A DNA stretch of 64,000 nt, from assembly GCF_910591885.1 (NCBI RefSeq), contig NC_063278.1, positions 19,793,989 through 19,857,988 of the forward strand. The letters are read 5' to 3'. The notes under the pieces were generated by a model that was given only the letters and a program-made list of their open reading frames with translations, had not been told where the DNA came from and searched no databases. Each line of letters opens with the position of its first letter. Position 1 is the first letter of the stretch. The DNA comes from Bombus terrestris. Taxonomy: Eukaryota > Arthropoda > Insecta > Hymenoptera > Apidae. The position numbers and the translations under genes were made by a program. Of the stretch, positions 11,167 through 23,864 are shown piece after piece.

Positions 11167-14100
11167 CCGAAACACGATCTCGGTAAAGTCAAGCGTACTT
11201 TTATGAACAATAGCAAACAGCAAAGTGTATATATGTTTTTAAGATAGATACGTAAGGTACGTTACATCTCTTTGTAAGTTCTTCGAGTGTCTTATTTGTG
11301 AGGTGGAAATTTATAATTCGATATGTAAGTAAGAAAATTAAAGTTCGGATTTCACGAGACGACTTGCAGTTTGCTTATTGAAATTTCTATATCTTTCTTT
11401 AGCTTGATCTTTAAGATTTAAATGATAGGTTATCCAAATCGCCTGTTCTATATAATATTCTACGTAATTCAGGGATTGTACGTATATATAATAATAAGCT
11501 TATTACAACGAGACGGCCGTGTTAAAATTCTATGCTGAAATAAGGAGATTAGTATTGAATACATTCAGTGTAGATGAATTTATTATTCTTTCCATGATTA
11601 TTTCTCTTGCCTTGGTGTTGTAGGATCTCCACAAAGGATTGTAGCTGTTGAAATCGTAAAGAATGATTTGTCGCAGAATTCGCAGGAGATTTTATAGAAG
11701 GCATTGTTTAACACCAGCTACTTGCAGTATAGACGTTCTGTTTTTTGAAAGTGAACCTACTTGCGTAGTCACTAATATATGACACTTTATGAAGGTAATA
11801 AACGTCTATTAACTTTCCCAAGTTTCCATCTTCAAAATTTTATTATTTTGCAGGCAGATTACTTTCGGTGAGAATTTGTTAATTAGCGCCTACAACAATT
11901 CCTATCTGCTGTAGAAATTGTCTATTACCATACCTTAACTGTCGAAAACAGTCTAAAGGAAGTCGACAACTATCGTTTGTTTAAGGCTTTATTAGTATCG
12001 AGCAAATTTACAAGTCAATTATAAACAGCCACGAGGAAAGTTAAATGTAGCGGATAAATCTACAGTTGAATCATAAGCAACCGGCAGGAAATTGGAGAAG
12101 TTATAAATTGGACTGCAGTAAACTATTAAAAACATACATAACATCAGCTAGACTTGTAATCTTACAATTGGATGCACAACGATCAAGATTCAATCCACAC
12201 AATCTACATAAAGATATATTGCTATGCATTCGTTTTACACTGAAAATTTAACGTGCTTTGACTTTTGAAAGCAGACATGCATATGTATGTAGGGGCACTC
12301 GCTTTCTTCGCCACTACCAAAGGTCTACCGGCGCTTTCTTGTGTGCGCACCTTTCGTCTATCAGTTCCGATAAATAGAACTTCCGATTCGATTTCTTCTA
12401 TCCCGCCAAACATGCTAAAAAAGACACGAATCTGATCAATAATAAGTAACGCGTGCCCTATTTGATGCAACATATCGAACTACAAAACAGATCAAATAAT
12501 GTTATTGTAACGGTAGGAATGTACAGAACAAAGAATCGAACTAGATGGAAAATAACAATAACATACTCGTCGAAGCAAACACATGCGAGATTATAGCTAA
12601 GACTAGAAATCTAAAGAAAAAAGGACTAAGAGAAAACATAATCTATATCGATATTTTATAACATTATATTAATCCAATGCAACAAATAAAAAAATATCTG
12701 TTTAAAAAACAGATATGAGCCTGGCAAATTAGTCTTAGTGACGAGTCCTCTAGAGCCAAGACGACACAGTTCGTTTTTCCAACATCCTTCGTCGTTTCAC
12801 GCTTTACAGCCTTACGTGTATAAATATGTATATGAAAATAAATTAGAGAACTCCATAAACGATGAATATAGACTACGTCACGAAACTAAATCCAACTTTC
12901 CTTTCAGTTTATGTAGCCTAACCATGTCGAACTACTGTAAAGTTATTATACCCTCTTGTGTAGTGTGAAATAAACAGCGTGATGCTACCTAACGTTCTCT
13001 GATCAATGAACGAACCTCTGAACCTATGCACGCATGCCTCTTTCTATAAAACCCAAAATTCCACTTGAAAGATGGTTATCGCACGACAAATCAATTTTTC
13101 TGGAAAATCCGATAAAGCTACGTTAAGCTCAGCATAATAACACCGTAGGAAGGCAAAAGGAGGAAAAATGTTCGAGAAGAAAAGAAGAGACGCGTTTCAT
13201 TGGTTAGGCTTTCTATTGCCTTAGAAACAGTTGAACTCGGGTTAAATATTCATTAGTTTTCAGGTCAATTATTTCTGTAGACATTATTTATTCGAATAGA
13301 CGAGCTTTCCGAGAAGTTTGATAGTCAGCGCAGTCTCGTCTGTAGAAAATTCGCCACGCAACACAGGTACCAATAAGCGAACGAATGTGAAATTACAAAT
13401 GTTGCTGATGCTTATTTGTATCTTTTAGGATAATTAGAAATTTTCAAAATTTGTCTTATTCCCAAATATAAAAAATATATATAAAATAGTGGAAGTATAG
13501 TGTTTCCTATAATAGTTGATTGATAAAACGATCCATTGAGATTCTACATTTGTAATTATTCTCTAAAAAATATGAATTTGCATAAAACTTCACAATCTAG
13601 TGATAACACTCGTGCAATATAGAACTATTGAGATACGTATAATTTTATGTGCTAGACTAGGTTAGATGCGTAGTAGAAATACTTGTATGTGAATATCAGT
13701 GTGTGGAAGTATGTATGTGCGCGGCGTCTCGAAAACAGATAAATGTAAATTGTTCAGTCAGTTAACAGTCGGGTATGGAAGAAAGTGCTGAGAAAGTGCA
13801 AGTGTGTATCTATGAATATCTTTGAAATCGCGCATCAAATAAATATGTAACTATTCTAATATTAATTCCAAGTGTAAATTTAGTGTTTCTATACCATTAT
13901 TTCGGCCATTAAGATCCAAAATTCTCGACAAGAACATCCAATTTTCTCATGAGACGTTTGTTCGTTCCGCTTCAGCAACATATTGTCGTAACAACATGTT
14001 CGATCAAAATGAATCGTTCGAATTACGTTAAACAGTAGTGACATTGATTGGCCTCCTCGTTCGCCTAATTTAACCTCGCTTAATTTAATTTCGCCTAATT

Positions 14101-15110
14101 TTGAAGGTACTTAAAGGGAGCAGTCAATGCGAACAGGCCAGCTGGAATTGAACAGATAAAAGGCAATATTAACCGAGAAATTGAAGAAATAATACAAGAG
14201 ATATGTGAAAATCTTAAGAAAAGCGTTATTAAAAAGATACATATTTAAAATACGTTTAGTGGTGACTATTTGGTCGATGTAAGTTATCCATGAAAGACAT
14301 TTCGCTAAAAAATTTGTTAAAGAACAAAACCGTAGCCGTAACGTAAAACGTCTTTTATGTTACATGCGTATTCGATATTTGGAGAAAATGTACAAATATA
14401 TTGTAGCATAGTATATTACAATATACAGACATATAATATGATAATTATCTGTTGAAAAACTTTTTTTTCTTATCGCAAATACATAAAACTTACAATTAGC
14501 GAGTTATAATTTTATTAGAGAATTTAGTATTTTGATTCAGTTGTTTGCCTTCATATTCGAACTGTGTATTGTCATCTTTACATACAAAAATATGTATATA
14601 TTCCTGATACTACTAGTAAGGGAAATTAGCATTATAAAGGATAGGCAGATGATGGAAATCCAAGCATTCGAACGCTACTGCTAGTCATTCGATGACTATA
14701 ATCATTGTTGTATTAATTGTGTAATCCGAGTATCTATTGACCTATAGTATCGATACAATATGCAATCTAAATTATAAGACTCAAAATACAATTAGAGCGG
14801 AAAACAACCAGAGCAACTGAATGGAACGGATCATAGTGTACACACTAATTGTAGATGTCATTGAATCGATCCGCACTAAAATTGAACAGCAGCATATTCA
14901 TCGCACAATAATTTACTTGGAACACTCACCGCCATACGTGTGCTTTATTGCGTTAACATTCAAAACGAATCAATGACATTGTCTGTACGGAATTCGTGCG
15001 TAATCTGAGACCAAATTATAACATGTATCTGTTCAATATTCTTGTTTCTCAAAACTAATATATAGACCTGAAGCCAGATCGTTTAACTGACCTTTTCAAC
15101 TAAATCGATT
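11167..15110. other. no gene seen; AT-rich non-coding DNA
   Basis: Several short frames (for example 12222-12473 minus and 12738-12968 plus) have no motif or splice context that I can support. No terminal repeats were recognised. The segment is uniform in composition apart from slightly higher GC around 12290-12400. Confidence 0.45.
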
Positions 15111-15114
15111 CTTA

Positions 15115-15365
15115 ATTAAACGTGCTCTTAACTAAATTCCATTTTCTTGAAAATGAAGTCCTAAACGGAAAAATTGTATTCCACATTTTTGACTTATTTT
15201 CCCATATGGAATTAATCTCTGCTGGTTATTTACTCATCTAGTCGGTAATCAGCCAAATCCAAATATACTGGAGAAATTTTCAAACTCCCGTTTTATCGAA
15301 AAATTTTAGAAAGGTTTGCCGTTTATTTCCCTTTTATTTTGTCCATAAGGAATTGCGTCATGCTC
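15115..15365. repeat. dispersed repeat, TTTTCTTGAAAATGAAG type
   Basis: The stretch contains a decayed copy of a block also present at 33585-34075 and 63000-63230. Shared landmarks are a segment resembling TCTCGAAAACGAAG, a segment like CAGCCAAATCC near 15250 (AGCCAAACTCC at 33963) and a right part with AAGGAATTGCGTC (GAGGAATTGCCTC at 63185). Such blocks are frequent in hymenopteran genomes. The family name is not known to me, and its ends cannot be fixed from one window. Confidence 0.5.
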
Positions 15366-15581
15366 GCTTGTATATCGCACGTGATGTTCCGCTATGTATA
15401 GTATAATTACGCAAACTAATTACGCAAAATAGAAATGAATTAACGTTATACAAAATAAATATAGGGCATCTTTGTAATTATGACGTATCAGAGGAAAAGT
15501 TAATTTCTTATGAAAAGTCAAGTCAAAAGTGCAAAGCAAAGTATTCGCGGACGAGGCTTCGCTATCGAGATGAATAGAATT

Positions 15582-16220
15582 GGTAACCGGAGCGCTTGAA
15601 CTTCTTACAATTGTACAAATTAAATGAAAATTGACAGTTAGGGCATTTTGAATATAACCGATAAATAGAAGATAATTTGAAATAAAATGTGCCTCATTGA
15701 GCAATTAAACATTTTTATTAGAACATCAGCAAAAAAAAAGAGAACAAATCTTGCATCTAACGGTGCACTGTATTTGCATCCATATCTTTGAGGGGTAATC
15801 TACGAATATTATTATAAATACACCTTAGAAAATGATCGTAAATGCTGCTTTATAATCATATAATTGAAGTTAGAAGTGAACATACCTTACTATTATACGT
15901 AGAATGAGCAAGTACTGTTTACTAATATCTTCTACACGTTTCAACAATATATTCTGGACGTTTTGCTTACGACGAAATAACGAATGCAAATGGTTTGTTG
16001 AAATAAACGGGCCTTGTTATAATATGTCGCTATCAACTGTTACCAAGGCGTCACGGTGGTCACCCGTGACCACCACTAAGATAAACGGTTCATCGGGGAA
16101 GAATGTTGTCCTACATCATCAATTTATTATTATTTTGCCGTTATATGCTTTGAATAATAAAAATACTCCCGTAGCGCCCTGAGCGAAACACGTGATTTCG
16201 GCGTGGTAATCAGCGTGATA
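15582..16220 (+). mobile_element. piggyBac-like non-autonomous element, copy 3
   Basis: This is an inverted near-duplicate of copy 1 (77-740): a shared interior, a shared 92-codon open frame (15904-16182 here) and the terminal GATTTCGGCGTGG. The right end has decayed (GTAATCAGCG in place of GCAGTCAAAG), so no clean TTAA remains. The left end begins abruptly at GGTAACCGGAGCGC, which matches copy 2 at about 9918, so the outer 60 bp are missing or unrecognisable. The few differences from copy 1 suggest that the deleted form spread fairly recently compared with copy 2. Confidence 0.75.
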
Positions 16221-18710
16221 CAGGGGTGACGATGATAATTTAAACATATGTATACAACCCTTCCCAGAAGTTTCTACCATCAAACTTATTGTATACATCG
16301 AGATAACAAGATACCGAAATTACATCTGTACGGAACGAAAAAAAAAGAAAAAAAGAAAACAACACTTGGCGACACAGATCCAATTGAAGCTGCACGGCTA
16401 TCATGAAGTAAAAACTTCGAGGAAATCTTATTCCGTCGTTGAAAATATTAATGCATCATATTGGAACAAAAGATACTCGCTTTATATGCAAAACATTGGT
16501 TGAAAGCATGCTGAAATGTTGCCAAGTTATAATCGTTAATGTCGGAAATTGGATATCGCTTTTTGTCTATAGCTATATACCGTGCAGCTTTTTACATGCA
16601 GCTTAATTTTCACGGAGAGGAAATAAATATGCTCTTGCGAGATAGAATCGTACTAGTAACGTATTTAACTTTGTTCAACTCGCGGCACAAAGTGACAAGT
16701 AAAATGTTTAAACGTGTGCGACATATTTTATAGATGAGAAATGCGGGAAAAAGAAAGCAGCCTTAAACGCTGCACTCACGGTATTCCTGATTAGCCATTA
16801 TTTAGTGAATAGGTATAAAGCAAACTAATTAAAAATTCACTTTATGAATAGCATATCACACATCTACATAGCACGCCATCGAAAACTGGATGCTGCCGAA
16901 GACCTGCTCGGCAAAGAGTTTTTATGTATATACAAGGTGAAAGCGATATTGCGCGCTCGCAAATTAAAGCTTTAAAAAGGTACATCCATTGATGTGACCG
17001 CACCCAGGACCGTACAGGCGATTTAAATTTTGAATCGGAGGAATTATTTATAAGTTTGTAATATATATATATTCTGCTCATAATTTCTCATTAAACCTAG
17101 AGGTATTAAAATCCATGTGGTGTAGTAAACATTCAAAATTGGTAAAATCATGTTGAATAAAAATGCTGCGTGTAAGTGTTAAAAATCAGAGATACTTTTG
17201 AAGCATAGAGGACGTTACACGGCTCTGGAGCGAATTTCAAATTTTTGTTTCTTCCATAATATCTTTGATTATATGTTTCAGCACTTGAAACGTGTAAACT
17301 TTATCCCTTCGTTGATTTTACGATCGTGCTATATTGTTTCCACTTACAGTAGGTACCTTTCGTAATTCCTCGCTGCTGTTTGCTTTCACGCATCGGAAGC
17401 AGGAGCACGACAACGTTGGAAACGTTTAGGATACTGACAAACGTTAACAACGTTTTGGACTAAAACGTAATCCGTGGCAAATCTGTCGAGTACGTTATCT
17501 TAAAGCGTTTCTACTTTTATATACGCAAAATGTTCGAAAGAATCGATTTACGTAAAAAAGGTATATGGCGTTGTTCGAAAAAGAAAAGAAGAAATAGAAG
17601 TACATTTTCTCCCGTAACTTATCGTTACGTCTAAAAAGAAGCGATATGTATTACGAAAGTGAATATTGTTAATATTTGAATTTTATTTGTATCATTTTTT
17701 AAGGTTGTTGATCACACATGAGAAAAAATATTACTTGACGTTATTCAGATATTTTAATAAATATGATAATATCTTGAAGTAGTCCAAATGACTAAATCTT
17801 GTAATTTTAACCAGAACAAGATAAAATGAAAACTCAAGAGTAAGGGAAGAACAATTTCTTTCAGAAGCTAGCGATTTTGCAGAAACTAAATAGTCGAAAA
17901 TTTTAAAGGAAATAAGGCTTACGTTAAATTGTAGTTAATATCATTATTGAACAAAAATTTCATAGAACTATTGTGAGCCATTGTTTATAAGTTTCGAGTA
18001 TCGAACGATAGAAATACGTGGAAAGACCGAGCAGATACGATTAGCAAGAATTGAATCGCTTAAATCCGAAGATTTTGGTGACTATATGTATATGTCCTAG
18101 AAAAGTCCAATTAATTTGCCTGTATGAATAAAGAAAAATTAAAAAATAGAGAGAAAAATAGTGTGTGAATTTATTACATTTAGTTCGAATTTATCGCGTG
18201 CAAATTGCACGCACGAGAAAATCGTCGAAGATAATTGTGAAATGAAATTGAAAGTTACGAACGAGTGACAGTCAGAGCGACAGTTTCGCATTATACTTTA
18301 ACTGATTATCAGTTGATTTGTTTAAAAGGTAAAAACTATTTTACCATACTTGTTCATAATTCTATTGTTGTGTATTCAAATTCTCCTATAGCCCCGTCTT
18401 TCTATCAAACCAGAGATAGTCAAATAAAATTCCAACAAATTTCCATAAGATAATTATTGTGCGAAATTAATCTACACTTCTACGCTAATACATAAAGACG
18501 TAAGATTTTTACTTATTTGTTATACTCTATTTAATATAACTCTGTTACAGAAAGAAACTTATTGAACAAAAATGTCAATCAACTTCGTTGTCTCCGTCAC
18601 TGAATCGTTGCTGTACCACCATCGGCTCAACGGCGCAATAATGAGGATGCCTGACCACTGTAATAGTGGAGATGATAAGTTACGCTACTGATGCTGCTTG
18701 ACAACACGAC
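16221..18710. other. no gene seen; AT-rich non-coding DNA
   Basis: No protein similarity or terminal repeats were recognised. Small frames at 16539-16733 and 16842-17081 lack motifs. The stretch just before 18700 could hold decayed upstream parts of the Helitron described next, but I could not read any Rep or N-terminal helicase motif there. Confidence 0.4.
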
Positions 18711-18714
18711 GTCA

Positions 18715-19140
18715 GTTCTGATGACATCGGACGCTATCCATGAGAATTTTTAAACGCTTAAGCCCACCTGGACTACCATCACACCAATTAATTATCAAAA
18801 TTAGTGCGCCAATTATGTTATTACGGAACTTGTACACTCCGAAACTTTGCAATGGGACAAGATCGCAGCTGATAGCTTTCGAAAATGGTATAATTGAGAC
18901 TAACATTTTCATTATCATTCCGTCGGATATACCTTTCTACTTCATAATATCAAACGGTAAAAATTTTGTTTCCAATGACTATTAACAAAGCGCAAGGACG
19001 ATCCTCCGAGTGTGTCGGTGTAGATTTACGTGATAATTGTTTCTCACGTGGATAATTGTACGTTGTCTTGTCACATGTGGGGGAAAAAGACGCACAATTT
19101 GCGTCGAAAAAACGTCGAATGTAACGTATTCGGAAGTTAG
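18715..19140 (+). pseudogene. Helitron Pif1-like helicase, C-terminal remnant
   Basis: Plus-strand translation gives FKRLSPPGLPSHQL, then APIMLLRNLYTPKLCNGTR, then IPSDIPFYF. After a frameshift it gives MTINKAQGRSSECVGVDL, and further on CFSRG, LYVVLSHVG and a degenerate KNVVY-like end. This order is the C-terminal half of the Pif1-family helicase encoded by Helitrons: the LTPSGMPPH block, the GAPIMLLRNL...LCNGTRL block, the AMTINKSQGQ motif, and the LYVALSRV motif. In live Helitrons the helicase unwinds DNA for rolling-circle transposition. There is a frameshift or small deletion near 18960 and stops after 19040. The Rep nuclease domain was not found, so this is a truncated fossil. Confidence 0.85.
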
Positions 19141-19215
19141 CTACATAAAGAAAATTTAATACAAAGTATTGTTAGATAGCTGCACAATAGAAATTATAGA
19201 AAGAAAAATACTGAA

Positions 19216-19246
19216 CGAGACGGGGCAACGGCCGACTTACAGCTGG
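19216..19246 (+). other. possible Helitron 3' terminus
   Basis: About 100 bp after the helicase remnant, a GC-rich stretch (GACGGGGCAACGGCCG) is followed by CTGG at 19243-19246 and then T. Helitrons end in a short hairpin near a CTRR tetranucleotide and insert between A and T. CTGG fits CTRR, but the hairpin pairing is poor, so this is only a position to test. Confidence 0.2.
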
Positions 19247-19249
19247 TAT

Positions 19250-21340
19250 TTCGTAAAAATGTAAGATTTGTAACATTCTTGAAAACAATAAAATGCACAT
19301 GCAATAATACGCATATTGGTATTCTTATATCCGAACACAATTATTTCAGTCCACAGAAAGGTAATATTTGCACTCTTTGCGTTTGATCGGAGAATAGTAA
19401 AACGTGCATCAAAACCCTTTTACACGTAAAATATAACGCACGCGGATCCAGTGCTATCTCAGATTCTATATCAATATTTTCTATTTATTTAGTTCCTACC
19501 TTCTTCCTCGAATGTGTACGCTGATGGAGTACTTTTAAAAACCTCCATTTGCAAAAGTTAACTTTGACTGGTATGTATAATTTCCACAATTATTTTACTT
19601 TCCAGTCTGCTTGTTTAAATTACATCTCTGAAAGGAATTCTGTTTTGAAGAATTATTTCAGCGAAACGATCCTTTCACACGATTTAAAGATACATCGTTT
19701 TTTAGAAGATAAATATCAATAAATAGGAAGTTTACGTTTTAATTCGACATTATTTAAGAATTTCATCTGATTACGGTCTTTTTACCGAAAATTAATTGAT
19801 TGCCATAAAACGATCGGTTTAGTAAGTAAAATTTATTAAATTTTAGTAAACAAGTGAATGAAAATTTTTTAAATATAAGCACGTGTGTGTGTGTACACAA
19901 AGGGTAACTTCCAAGTTACATGGCATTATACAAGGTTAAACTTCCCTTGAAACTATAATATATATTAGTTGTAAGTTGATAATTGCGATGACAAAGTGCA
20001 TACTGTAAATTAATATGAAGTTATAATAAATTAATCATTAAATTATGTAATGTTATCAAAATTGTTTCCCTGCTTACAGAAACGTAAGATTCCTGTAACT
20101 CGGATATTCTTGTAAACTGTAGGATATTTGTTACTTGAATAGAATAACAGTAAGAAATAACAGTCTTTATAATGTGGAGATTATTTTATATCTTGCATGA
20201 TGGTATTTACGTTGAAGTTAATTCAGTAAGATAAAGTAACACATTGCAAACGTTTGATTATAATAATATCTCTTTATTAATATACTTAGTAACTACTCGA
20301 AATTATGAACTCGCTTAACTTTCTCAAGACTCTTATGGAATTTCAGGATTTAATTCTGTTCCTCTTATAGTCGCTCTTGTGTATGGCTCGCAATACATTT
20401 TACATTCTACTATTCTTATTCTTGTTTACCTTCTTCTCTTCTCATTCGTCAGAGATATTTCTAGATGATTCGTACTGACAGTTACCGAAAAACACGTAGT
20501 TTCAAACACTCGGTCTACGCACTGATTATTTACGCAGAGAATTTTATCATTTTTTTTTCTGAAAGATTTGTTAAATAACAGAAAGTTTATTGATATATAT
20601 AAACATTTATTATTACGATATATTTCGATATGACATAAATTTGTTAGGTACAAAAGTAAGTCGTATTAGGAGAGTTTCTTTACATGGAAATACTCCGACT
20701 GTATCTATATCTATTACGGCATATTTATTTTTTAGAATAACAACAAGTCTTTATCCTTATTAAACATATTTTTCTAAAAGAAACCATACAAACTTCTGTA
20801 TACCGCAAAGCAGGTAGACTTCTTTATCCCCTCCCCTATGGGATTATAAAGAATTTCACATACCCCTATGTGTTAATTTAAACTAGCAATTTAAATATCG
20901 TATAATACAAAGAGATAAAAAAGCTATACCATAACAATATACGATATACACAATGTTATATACAACTAAAAATTCCATATAATACAATAATATAATCAAA
21001 CAATATAGGAGCTGAAGCTTAAATACTGGAAGATATTTTATATCGTTCGATCGACTCTTCGAAACAAGCTGCACAGCAATCTAAACGTGCTAGTCGATCG
21101 TCTAAGTGATAGAAAACAAAAAATTGTGCCATCTCTATTAATAAAAGTTGTTTTTCGCAAACAAGGATCTCAAAAAGAAAGCCTCGATATTGTTCGAATA
21201 AATCGAGGGCAGCGAAATATTATGAAATAATCTATTACGTTTCGTGGCGATGAGTTTACAAATTTCGAAATATAAAATCATTAAGGACAAGCGTTACAGC
21301 TTTTTTCCCTCTAGGTATTTCACACAAATTTAATTTTCCA
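19250..21340. other. no gene seen; AT-rich non-coding DNA
   Basis: A short GT tract (about 19883-19893) and many AT-rich stretches are present. No coding or repeat assignment could be supported. Confidence 0.45.
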
Positions 21341-21460
21341 AAGGACACGATAGCAAGGGGAAGAAACGGAAAGGAGAAGCGTCAGTAGAAGAAGGTGGTT
21401 GAGTGGAGAAGCAGGAGGGCAGCTGATGGCTCGACGATATCTCGGACTCTCGAAACTTAC

Positions 21461-21548
21461 CGGATAGACGAACTCCGCGAAAACTTTCTTACCGCTTTCC
21501 TGCTCCAGCTCCTTGATAGTTAAAAGTTTGCACCAGCTTGGTGTTGAT
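21461..21548 (-). CDS. candidate internal exon, unknown protein
   Basis: On the minus strand an open frame reading STPSWCKLLTIKELEQESGK and on to FAEFVYP ends exactly at a strong donor, GTAAGT (21455-21460). An AG lies just before its start (21549-21550). A better pyrimidine-rich acceptor, TTTTCACATTGCAG, lies further out at 21613-21614, but from there every frame meets a stop. The stretch 21340-21610 is clearly more GC-rich than its flanks. The peptide composition looks protein-like, yet I do not recognise the family. It may be a real 88-nt exon, or a 152-nt untranslated exon using the outer acceptor. Confidence 0.3.
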
Positions 21549-21614
21549 CTACTTCACCCACGCTCGGATTAATCGTGATTCCGTAGAACGGAGTGACTTA
21601 AGGAAGTACCTTCT

Positions 21615-23645
21615 GCAATGTGAAAACGATAACATAAAGTAAATTGAAATAAAGGATGGTAGACAAAACGAAGTAAGACAGATAATTATCCACACGCGGT
21701 TGCCATACGATACTCGACTAATAAGGCAACATTCTCAAGCGAAAACTTATATATGACGTGGTTTGTGAAAAAATATTTAACACGTGTTCGTGTCAAAAGT
21801 GTGGAAACAGAAGTTTGCGGTTGGAAATATATTTCACGGATTATCTCGGAAGTCATTAGGTTCGAAAACACGAACTATACATAAAAATTGCTTGCCTTTA
21901 AGCAAGCGGTTTATTTGGACAGTCGACGTTTAAAGAAACTCATTTGTTTAAAAAATATGGTAAAAATCGAAATATAACTGTTCATTCTTACTGTAAAATA
22001 TTGGTGCATTTTATGCACCATTTCCTTATAAGTTTTTCTTATAAGTTTATTAGGAAACAAATCTAACGGACAATATTTTTGTGTATTACCATACTCGAAG
22101 GAAATTTTATGAAACAATAAATTTGTTGAGAATTGTGGATCTTAATAGCCGAAATAAACGTATCAAACGATATCAAAATAGTTTCAGATTTATTTAATAT
22201 GGATTTACAAGATATTCGTCGATACATATTTGCACGCGTCTCAGCACTCTGTTCGTCTCACCATCTTCTATACCACACTACCAACGGAACAGTTGGATTC
22301 TTTTGCTTTACAAGACGCTGTGCACGCACATACTCCCACACTCTCATATTCATATATGTGTGTCGCGGCTAATCTAGTATAGCACACAAAATTACACATA
22401 TCTGAATAAAATTTATTACATAATTTAATTATTTCTATCACATTATACAGGGGAAAATGAAAACAACACATTTCCGTACTAATTCGTTTCTCTAATATTT
22501 TATTGTGTGCATTATATATCTATCGTGCAACTGTTTATTATGATATTATTTAGTTTGTACAATTACTTGTTCATTGGGTATACGAAAATAAATCAAACAG
22601 GAGAATATTAATACAGACAGTAACTTTATGTATAGAAAGTAAATCTTTTCTCATTGATTTTCATCAATAATTGAACGACGAAGAATATTTTTCAATATGT
22701 CGCGCGAGAATTATTGTTACCAGCTACGTTTCTCGTATTTATAAGAGTTTATTTATTCGGCAAAAATTGTTGGTGAATAAAATGTCATTCACAATGGCCG
22801 TAACAATTGCTCGGTGAGCGATTCACTACAAAAAGCTACTGCAATTGAAAGTAAATCAGAAAATACGATCGAAACAATTCGGCAGATATCCTAACCGAAA
22901 TTCACTTAAACGCGCAACGTTAAAATGATAAACAAATGGACGACGACTGAAAGAGCCGGAAAATAAGTGAAAATAGCGCAGAGCAGAGAAAAGAAAGGAA
23001 AAAGGATACAAACGAAAGCAACCTTAGGGTATGCTTAAATCTGTACTAGGTCTTGGGAGTTTAGCACGGTTTCTGCGAAGCTCTCGCAGAGAAAAATAAA
23101 TTTTGGACCAGTCGACGGGCGTAAAAAGGATTGAAGAGAAAAGGATAAAACGAATATACAGAAAAGGAGATAGAATAGTAAAAGACAAGAAAAGAAAGAA
23201 AAAGGCACGCGAGCTTACTGCATACAGACGAAATTACATTAGCCAATGTACTTTTCTTGGTGGTCCTCCTAGCTTCTTTCTACTTTGACTAAAAAAGGAG
23301 CAATTCACTTGAACATACACACTTAGGATCACATATATAAGCATACGCTGATGCCAGGGAATCCAATTAGTTGTATTTCCGCTCGAAAGAGACTCAAGGG
23401 GCCTATGCAAATAAATTTACCTCTGGTACTCCGTCTCGTCATTCCCCCGCCCGCTTCTCCTTCCCATCAGCTTGTTTCTCTGTCTCGTCGTCTATTTTTG
23501 CATAATCTTTATGTTCTTCTTCTAAAATGTATCTTGTGTGTATCTTCAAAAATAGCAAGGTTCTATTTCTATAATACTTCGCTTTGATCACACTATGCAT
23601 ACTATTGTCCTGTGGTTCGATGTGCAAATTTTTCCATTGTAATAC
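21615..23645. other. no gene seen
   Basis: Frames such as 22133-22372 and 23103-23288 have no motif. The purine-rich stretch 22950-23210 gives a lysine/arginine-rich translation on one strand and a phenylalanine/serine-rich one on the other, typical of low-complexity DNA rather than of coding sequence. Confidence 0.45.
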
Positions 23646-23650
23646 ATGTA

Positions 23651-23864
23651 TTAGGTCGTCCGAAAAGTTTCTTTCGTTTTATAAGGAAATAATGGATGCA
23701 TAACATTTTTCGTTTTATATTATTTTATCGAATTACCTATGTTCCATTTTGTTCTATCAAGATAAAGATCACAACGTTTGACAGATTAGGTTTCATGTTT
23801 GTATAAAAATGCATCGTTGTAAAAGACGTGTCTGTAAAAAAAAGACACTTCTCGGACAACCTAA
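23651..23864 (+). mobile_element. mariner-type MITE, copy 2
   Basis: Starts TTAGGTCGTCCGAAAAGT after TA and ends ACTTCTCGGACAACCTAA before TA. These are inverted terminal repeats of about 28 bp with the mariner TA target duplicated. The 214-bp interior carries only the outer parts of a mariner, with no transposase. It aligns in inverse orientation with 8199-8423 and shares its left half with both arms of 33351-33564. Confidence 0.85.

Noticed and set aside
23205..23225. AGGCACGCG as a miR-124-like seed
   Set aside because: The match stops after the first bases and no hairpin partner is nearby.
23613..23630. GTGGTTCGATGTGC as a tRNA T-arm
   Set aside because: No matching acceptor, D or anticodon arms upstream.
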